Assembly (NCBI GenBank): GCA_041576975.1
Contig: JBFGJY010000021.1
Coordinates: 1-37,678 of the forward strand
Direction: 5' to 3'
DNA length: 37,678 bases
Source of the DNA: JBFGJY01 sp041576975
Lineage (GTDB): Bacteria; Pseudomonadota; Gammaproteobacteria; UBA4575
In this document: piece after piece, positions 33,164 to 37,678 of the stretch
How positions within the stretch are numbered: the first letter of the stretch is position 1
Layout of the letters: each line of letters opens with the position of its first letter
The notes under the pieces: generated by a model
Told to the model about the DNA's origin: nothing
The model's input: only the letters and a program-made list of their open reading frames with translations
Databases searched by the model: none
Translations under genes and position numbers: made by a program

Positions 33164-34441
33164 TTATTGCTTAGCTTTATTAAGGGCTTGTTCAATATCT
33201 TCCAGAATATCGTCGATATGCTCAATACCTATCGATAACCGTACTAACTCTTCGCTTACACCTGCTGTGGCCTGCTCCTCTTTTGATAATTGCCGGTGTG
33301 TCGTTGTGGCCGGATGACAGGCTAATGATTTAGCATCGCCGATATTTACCAGTCTGACAACCAAATTAAGTGCATCAATAAACTTCACACCAGCTTTAAG
33401 CCCGCCCTTGATGCCAAAACTTAATATGCCCGAGGCTCTACCATTAAAATATTTTTGTACCAATTGATGGTCCTCGTGTGTGGGTAGTCCTGCGTAATTC
33501 ACCCAGGTAACATTCGGATGTTTTTCTAAGTATTGAGCTACTGCAAGTGCATTTTCACAATGTCGATCCATACGCACTGGTAGACTTTCGATGCCCTGTA
33601 AACATAAAAAACTATTAAAGGGGGATATCGCCGAGCCCATATTACGCAATGGGACTACACGCACACGCCCAATATATGCTGCTTTTCCTAAGGCTTCCGT
33701 ATACACCACTCCATGATATGAAGGATCAGGTTCATTGAGCATTGGGAATCGTTGTTTGTGTTCTTCCCATGGAAAATTTCCAGAGTCAACGATGATTCCT
33801 CCAACCGAAGTTCCATGCCCACCCATGTACTTGGTTAAGGAATGAATTGAAATATCTGCGCCGAACTTAAAAGGCTGACATAAATACGGTGTAGGCACGG
33901 TATTATCCACGATCACAGGAATACCTTCAGCATGACCTACTGCAACGATTTTTTCTATATCGATAACATTACCTGCTGGGTTGCCGAGCGTTTCACAGAA
34001 TACAGCTTTGGTACTTTTATCGATCGCGGCACTCATGGCATCCATTTCGCGATAATCTACAAAACGGACTTCAATTCCGAATTTAGGTAAGGTGTGTGCA
34101 AATAAGTTATACGTACCACCGTATAAAGTAGAGACAGAAACAATATTATCCCCCTGTTCAGCAATTGTGAAAATGGCATAAGATATTGCAGCCATTCCCG
34201 ATGATAATCCTAATGCCCCTATACCACCTTCCATGGCCGCGACACGCTGTTCCAATACTGCAGTGGTTGGATTCATGATGCGTGTATAGATATTACCTTC
34301 AACTTTTAGATCAAACAGATCTGCACCATGTTGAGTATTGTCAAATGCATAAGACGTAGTTTGATAAATCGGTACCGCAACAGCTTTGGTTGTGGGATCT
34401 GGGGTATAGCCACTGTGTATCGCAAGCGTTTCTATTTTCAT
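33164..34441 (-). CDS. metY: O-acetylhomoserine sulfhydrylase / aminocarboxypropyltransferase
   Basis: This PLP enzyme makes homocysteine from O-acetylhomoserine and sulfide in methionine synthesis. The 425-residue protein has the Cys/Met metabolism family blocks: TLAIHSGYTPDPTTKAVAVP, IYTRIMNPTTAVLEQRVAAM, GLSSGMAAISYAI, VFCETLGNPAGNVIDIE, the PLP lysine in HSLTKYMGGHGTSVGG, and a C-terminal NIGDAKSLACHPATTTH. The TYGGTYNLF-type segment (STLYGGTYNLFAHTLP) and length fit MetY rather than MetB/MetC. Upstream is a long AT-rich leader with a possible promoter at 34675-34702. The YheT-like gene lies downstream. Confidence 0.93.
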   Translation of the reverse strand: MKIETLAIHSGYTPDPTTKAVAVPIYQTTSYAFDNTQHGADLFDLKVEGNIYTRIMNPTTAVLEQRVAAMEGGIGALGLSSGMAAISYAIFTIAEQGDNIVSVSTLYGGTYNLFAHTLPKFGIEVRFVDYREMDAMSAAIDKSTKAVFCETLGNPAGNVIDIEKIVAVGHAEGIPVIVDNTVPTPYLCQPFKFGADISIHSLTKYMGGHGTSVGGIIVDSGNFPWEEHKQRFPMLNEPDPSYHGVVYTEALGKAAYIGRVRVVPLRNMGSAISPFNSFLCLQGIESLPVRMDRHCENALAVAQYLEKHPNVTWVNYAGLPTHEDHQLVQKYFNGRASGILSFGIKGGLKAGVKFIDALNLVVRLVNIGDAKSLACHPATTTHRQLSKEEQATAGVSEELVRLSIGIEHIDDILEDIEQALNKAKQ

Positions 34442-34770
34442 AATTGGTTACCTGTTGTTCTCATGATTGTCTAAATATTAAACATCTAATCCTTTGGTAT
34501 GTGTTTCATTAATATGTCGCAGTAAAAATTTAAATGGCAGAAATGTTGGGTCATTTTTTTCTACTATTTGCATAAAACTCAAAGATTTGCAGGAAAATTC
34601 ATAATTTATGTTAATTGAGGATTTTGTTTGTAAAGCATGTAATCTAGCTTAACTAAGCTTATCCATATATTTTGGTTATAAGACGTAACAAATCAAAGTC
34701 AAATTGTAGATTATTCTCTGAGTTTCCAAATTATTTTGTTGTGCTTATCGATAATATTATGATTTTCTAG
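34442..34770. other. Long leader region upstream of metY
   Basis: This 329-base AT-rich gap contains no supported gene. It holds the candidate promoter at 34675-34702 and a palindrome AGCTTA-AC-TAAGCT at 34646-34659. I do not recognise a SAM riboswitch or T-box in it. Confidence 0.4.
34675..34702 (-). promoter_or_regulatory. Candidate sigma-70 promoter for metY
   Basis: On the minus strand TTGACT (34702-34697) and TATAAC (34680-34675) are spaced 16 bases apart, pointing to metY and leaving a leader of about 225 bases. A perfect AGCTTA/TAAGCT palindrome lies about 15 bases past the -10 box, where an operator would sit. Confidence 0.4.
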
Positions 34771-35194
34771 TCAGCTTTTAGCATCTTTTGCGTCTTCATG
34801 AAACCAGGCTGCAGCCGCACCTAATCTAAAGCTATACCCCCGTCATCCACATCTGTCATGTGTAGAGTGCGATGAAAGCCATCTATATGATCGGATAGCA
34901 GGATTTGCAAATAACAGATAGCGATTTCTTGCATAACACCCCCCTGCTGCATTTGTGTGATCGAGAAAACGCCACATTTTTGGCATACAAACTAAAGTGA
35001 CATGCTTCATGGAGTATTGAATGAACTGGTGTATCAAATCGTACATACAGCTGATTATTTCTTCTTTCAGCTTGTGGTGAACCCCAAAACCTATATGGTA
35101 TTTTTGAGCGCTTGGCTACTTGATGTAACGCGAGACCATAATGAATTGGCACGGTGCATATAAATTTGGTATCAATTTTCCCGTAACACATCAT
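34771..35194 (-). pseudogene. Frame-broken HExxH-motif gene (three frameshifts)
   Basis: Reading from the ATG at 35194, frame one gives IHYGLALHQVAKRSKIPYRF and then DTPVHSILHEACH (HExxH at 35010-34996). One T fewer in TTT after CAC continues as LVCMPKMWRFLDHTNAAGG. One G fewer in the G6 run at about 34940 continues as VMQEIAICYLQILLSDHIDG. A change in the G5 run near 34842 continues as YSFRLGAAAAWFHEDAKDAK to the TGA at 34771. The joined protein would be about 140 residues and resembles, from memory, a proteobacterial HExxH family with DTPVHSLLHE and CYLQ blocks. All three shifts fall in homopolymers, so this is either a decayed gene or a sequence error. Confidence 0.65.
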
Positions 35195-35328
35195 AGTATT
35201 ATTTATAATTCATTTAAATTTTTGTATGATCTTTAAGTCTTATTATAAAGATCCACAATTGTCAAAAACTAGGTATACTCAACCGCAAATTTTTATAAAA
35301 ACTCAAAATTGGATGGAGTATTTAAATC

Positions 35329-35640
35329 ATGCGCAAAATTCTGCACAAAGCTTTATTGATTATAAACATAAGTTTTCTTGTGATGTCTGTAAGCCTTGCT
35401 GCGGGCAATCCAGATCAGGGTAAGATAAAAGCCGGTACTTGCTTGGGTTGTCATGGTATACCGAGCTATACCAATGTATATCCTACCTATCATGTGCCAA
35501 GATTGGGGGGTCAATATGAAGACTATATTGTTGCTGCACTGAAGGCTTATCAAACCGGTGAACGTAGCCATGCCACGATGCGCGCACAAGCAGCTGGTTT
35601 GAGTGTAGAAGATATGGCCGATATCGGCGCTTATTTTTAA
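35329..35640 (+). CDS. Small class I cytochrome c (c553-like)
   Basis: The 103-residue protein has a signal peptide (HKALLIINISFLVMSVSLAA) and one heme site, GTCLGCHG (Cys 38, Cys 41, His 42). The axial Met is probably Met84 in SHATMRAQAAGL. PRLGGQYEDYIVAALKAYQT is the family's helix after the heme. It is periplasmic and would carry electrons between membrane complexes or to an oxidase. GGAG precedes the ATG. A second, related cytochrome follows 29 bases downstream. Confidence 0.9.
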   Translation: MRKILHKALLIINISFLVMSVSLAAGNPDQGKIKAGTCLGCHGIPSYTNVYPTYHVPRLGGQYEDYIVAALKAYQTGERSHATMRAQAAGLSVEDMADIGAYF

Positions 35641-35669
35641 TCTCTACAATAATTTAAGTGGAAATTAAT

Positions 35670-36014
35670 ATGAACAAGTTATTTATTACTACATTAATTA
35701 CCATTTTGATTTTAATTCATGCCGCTGCTTACGCTGCTGATCCGGGCAGTGGTAAAGAGGTTTCTAAGCAATGTGTTGCTTGTCATGGCGAAGATGGGAA
35801 TAGTCCTACTCCAAATTTCCCTCGACTTGCTGGCCAGCATGCAGACTATTTACTACATGCATTGCAGTCTTATAAACAAGGTAAAAGAAAAAATGCGATT
35901 ATGGCTGGAATAGTTGCAGCGCTAAGTGAAGAAGATATGCAAAATGTTTCTGCTTATTATTCACAACAGCAAGGACTCGCGACTATAGATCTTGATAACG
36001 AATCTGAAGAGTAA
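35670..36014 (+). CDS. Small class I cytochrome c (c553-like), second copy
   Basis: The ATG at 35670, preceded by GTGGA at a fitting distance, gives 114 residues; a GTG 12 bases earlier is in frame but part of that ribosome-binding site. A signal peptide (LFITTLITILILIHAAAYAA) is followed by KQCVACHGEDGN (heme Cys 35, 38, His 39), FPRLAGQHADYLLHALQSYK and the probable axial Met78 in NAIMAGIVAALSEEDM. The C-terminus is acidic (DLDNESEE). Clear paralogue and probable operon partner of the preceding cytochrome; together they could form a diheme-like relay. Confidence 0.9.
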   Translation: MNKLFITTLITILILIHAAAYAADPGSGKEVSKQCVACHGEDGNSPTPNFPRLAGQHADYLLHALQSYKQGKRKNAIMAGIVAALSEEDMQNVSAYYSQQQGLATIDLDNESEE

Positions 36015-36019
36015 TTCAT

Positions 36020-36265
36020 TTAGCCAGGACTTTGTTCCTCCCATTCTTCAGGAGTAAATGCCTTAATGGTCAAGGCATGAAGTTCGCCACTAGCAATTTG
36101 TGCATTCACAGTTGAGTATACAAGCTGATGTTCTTTGACCATGCTCATGCCATCAAAGCAATCACTGATCACTGTTGCTTCATATTTTCCATCGCCACCC
36201 GTAACTATAGCTTTAGAATTTGGAACTCCTGCTTCAATTAATGTTTTTATATCATCTACAGTCAT
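36020..36265 (-). CDS. ibaG: BolA-family protein IbaG
   Basis: The 81-residue protein is a BolA/IbaG homologue. It has TVDDIKTLIEAGVPNSKAIV, DGKYEATVISDCFDGMSMVK, EHQLVYSTVNAQI and the C-terminal LHALTIKAFTPEEWEEQ; the FDGMS..K..Q.VY and IKA.TPEEW blocks are those of E. coli IbaG (YrbA). BolA proteins pair with monothiol glutaredoxins in Fe-S cluster handling. The stop is five bases from the stop of the convergent cytochrome gene. The expected neighbours of ibaG (murA, the mla genes) are not here. Confidence 0.92.
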   Translation of the reverse strand: MTVDDIKTLIEAGVPNSKAIVTGGDGKYEATVISDCFDGMSMVKEHQLVYSTVNAQIASGELHALTIKAFTPEEWEEQSPG

Positions 36266-36358
36266 AACGATAACTACATATTAATTTGTAAATATAAATT
36301 AGTCTTTAGCACAATTTAGAATATTTGCAACATTATTCCTAATATTGGCTGAGCCAAA

Positions 36359-36387
36359 TGATCGCTTATGACCAGAAGCGGTTATTT
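36359..36387 (+). repeat. Dispersed intergenic hairpin repeat, copy 3
   Basis: CGCTTATGACCAGAAGCGG forms CGCTT with AAGCG, followed by TTATTTGACTACATTT. It lies about 95 bases upstream of the ibaG start and beyond the stop of the small membrane-protein gene. Confidence 0.55.
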
Positions 36388-36405
36388 GACTACATTTAAT
36401 TCTCA

Positions 36406-36645
36406 CTAAAATAGAGCAGCCCAAAAGATTGTAACAATCAATATTACTGTAAATAAACCTTTACCAATTGGACAAAGTCGTTTACCAAAATTGTTGTAAA
36501 TATTTTTGTGTAAAAACCAAAGTGGAAAACTTATTAACCAAGTATCTTGCTTACGCTCGATACTAGAGTAAGCCATCAAACCCAAAATGAAATACATAAG
36601 AAATAAAGCTATAATTACACCAGCGATTATTTCACTGCTTATCAT
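36406..36645 (-). CDS. Small membrane protein, unknown
   Basis: The 79-residue product has an N-terminal helix (IIAGVIIALFLMYFILGLMAY), a polar, Trp-containing middle (ERKQDTWLISFPLWFLHKNI) and a C-terminal helix (GLFTVILIVTIFWAALF). It may be an inner-membrane two-helix protein. It is flanked by copies 3 and 4 of the intergenic repeat. No family is recognised. Confidence 0.55.
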   Translation of the reverse strand: MISSEIIAGVIIALFLMYFILGLMAYSSIERKQDTWLISFPLWFLHKNIYNNFGKRLCPIGKGLFTVILIVTIFWAALF

Positions 36646-36666
36646 TTAGGAAGACGATTAAATATT

Positions 36667-36695
36667 GTCTGTTTTCAGCCAAAAGCGGTCATTCA
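36667..36695 (+). repeat. Dispersed intergenic hairpin repeat, copy 4
   Basis: TCTGTTTTCAGCCAAAAGCGG followed by TCATTCA, with the TTTT/AAAA core pairing. It lies between the small membrane-protein gene start and the downstream cytochrome gene end; a small CAGAC/GTCTG hairpin follows at about 36707-36720. Confidence 0.55.
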
Positions 36696-36780
36696 AGATT
36701 TGAGTGATCAGACAGTAGTCTGTAATTACATAGTTGAGTAGATATTATTTAATTTTGCGTAGCAGTAGTGCTAAGAATAG

Positions 36781-37272
36781 TTATTTTTGTCTATAAATTG
36801 TTTCTTGAATTGTTTCAAGGTATAGCAATATTTCAAAAATTCTTCCTCTTACTTGTGTCTCGGCATATCGTGGATTTATATCAAGCCAACGTTCTGACCT
36901 AAGACTATTTCCCCATATTGGCATAACCCGTGTTCCATGAGATTCAATTTCCTCACGCCCGTCTATAATGTTATATAACTTTTTATAGGGAAATACACCG
37001 TAATTCTTGATTTTTAATTTTGTGAGGTCTGCAGGTTTCTCCGCTAATACAGCAACATATAAACCATTTCCTTTTGCGTCCTTTCCGTGACAAAGTAAAC
37101 ATGACTGTTCATATTCTTTTTTACCCATTGCAATTGCATCTTTTGTACCTTCTAGTATTTCTTGTTCATTCATACGTTCTTTAGCTTTTTGTGCAAGAGT
37201 TGTATTGATTAACAAGCCAAATAAAAATAAAGATAAAACTAGGATGTGATATTTTAAGTACTTATTTTTCAT
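36781..37272 (-). CDS. Monoheme cytochrome c
   Basis: The 163-residue protein has a signal peptide (LVLSLFLFGLLINTTLAQKA), a heme site SCLLCHGKDAKGNG (Cys 58, Cys 61, His 62) and the probable axial Met117 in GTRVMPIWG. The GKDAKGNG and MPIWG blocks are typical of class I cytochromes c that end in a C-terminal helix (FEILLYLETIQ). It is periplasmic, a third heme protein near the c553 pair but on the other strand and larger, so not a recent duplicate. Confidence 0.9.
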   Translation of the reverse strand: MKNKYLKYHILVLSLFLFGLLINTTLAQKAKERMNEQEILEGTKDAIAMGKKEYEQSCLLCHGKDAKGNGLYVAVLAEKPADLTKLKIKNYGVFPYKKLYNIIDGREEIESHGTRVMPIWGNSLRSERWLDINPRYAETQVRGRIFEILLYLETIQETIYRQK

Positions 37273-37678
37273 ATTAATTATAAATTAAAGTTGAATAAAA
37301 AATATAATACAACAACTTGCTCAAGACTTTAAGAGTTACTGTAAGAGAAGAGCCAGCATTTTTCGATCTTGCGCAGCATTGTAATGCACATGTTCCTATA
37401 ATACGTGGTGTCATATCTGATCGTATTTGTTCCTACAAAAAAATTTTACAAAGATATACCTTCCGTTGATTAATTTTGGATTTAACGAAGCACAAACAAA
37501 TTAGAGCCTAATTAGCCTAATAAAAATTATCTGCTTACGGCCAAAAGTGATCATTCGAATTCTTGATTTAACGTTTGAACTTCACGACCTGCAGTACACA
37601 GGTCTGCTTGAGTGATTCGTTATGCATGGCCTTCAGGGTGCTGCGAAAAAAACACCCAAGCAAAGAACAACATGAACA
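37273..37678. other. Right-end intergenic region, no gene seen
   Basis: These 406 bases contain no convincing gene on either strand up to the window edge. They contain repeat copy 5 (37529-37557) and near the end a small GGGTG/CACCC stem around an A-rich loop (about 37637-37658). Confidence 0.45.
37529..37557 (+). repeat. Dispersed intergenic hairpin repeat, copy 5
   Basis: ATCTGCTTACGGCCAAAAGT followed by GATCATTCGAA. The GGCCAAAAG and TCATTC blocks match copies 2 and 4; the stem is weaker here (CTT with AAG). Confidence 0.5.

Noticed and set aside
33154..33225. 72-base N-terminal extension of the YheT-like hydrolase
   Set aside because: It would overlap metY by 62 bases and adds residues with no family match; the GTG at 33153 fits the domain better.
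18265..35194. The two HExxH genes (18265 and 34771) as paralogues
   Set aside because: The flanking sequences differ (HELCHHLDYE against HEACHLVCM), and the blocks after the motif do not align.
18777..37557. The dispersed repeats as a CRISPR array
   Set aside because: Copies are up to 17 kb apart, degenerate, and without regular spacers or cas genes.
37622..37678. A gene starting at the ATG near 37622
   Set aside because: The frame stops after 17 codons and no ribosome-binding site is evident.

Overview
This is an AT-rich bacterial chromosome segment, most likely from a gammaproteobacterium. The reasons are the lipopolysaccharide (LPS) core genes (WaaA, WaaF, a KdkA-type Kdo kinase), a TolC / rhodanese / isoaspartyl-methyltransferase-like block, E. 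coli-like long MsrA and ThiC, PdxH, oligopeptidase B, Slt70, IbaG and a YheT-type hydrolase. I cannot place it to order or genus. I see no tRNA, rRNA, CRISPR array, transposase or phage gene.

Layout. (1) 1-7.2 kb is an LPS/envelope locus: the end of an O-antigen ligase/polymerase, a GT2 glycosyltransferase, two kinase-fold proteins of LPS-core-kinase type, a six-helix membrane protein with a GEEISWGQ motif, a DUF6165-like protein, a GT9 heptosyltransferase, KdkA and WaaA. (2) 7.2-10.8 kb runs leftward as pcm-like, rhodanese, tolC and waaA, with waaF diverging to the right. (3) 10.8-13.1 kb holds a two-gene operon of a Gfo/Idh/MocA oxidoreductase and a radical SAM protein. (4) 13.2-15.3 kb is a TPP riboswitch and thiC. 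(5) 15.4-17.2 kb holds two SLC30A9-like cation diffusion facilitators, the second interrupted by an in-frame TGA. (6) 17.5-20 kb is accessory: a secreted trypsin-like protease, a HExxH protein, two small charged proteins and a frame-broken EF-hand gene. (7) 20.1-29.4 kb is mostly housekeeping (msrA, pdxH, ptrB, bactofilin, slt) mixed with small unknown genes. (8) 29.7-32 kb is a large lipoprotein with a heme-type module at each end and repeats between. (9) 32-37.7 kb holds a YheT-like hydrolase, O-acetylhomoserine sulfhydrylase, a frame-broken HExxH gene, two class I cytochromes c, ibaG and a third cytochrome c.

How the genes work together: the left third builds and phosphorylates the LPS inner core (Kdo transfer, Kdo phosphorylation, heptose addition, chain ligation). 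Slt, bactofilin and TolC add further envelope functions. thiC under TPP control makes the thiamin pyrimidine. The 35-37 kb cytochromes suggest periplasmic electron transfer.

Most unusual observations: a reconstructable HExxH gene broken by three frameshifts at homopolymers, a lipoprotein with matching terminal heme modules, a family of short intergenic hairpin repeats, an intrinsic terminator of waaF written inside the convergent radical SAM gene, and the nonsense codon in the second CDF gene. Several breaks are single-base changes, so sequencing or assembly error must be excluded before calling gene decay. I did not find a system I could confidently call new.
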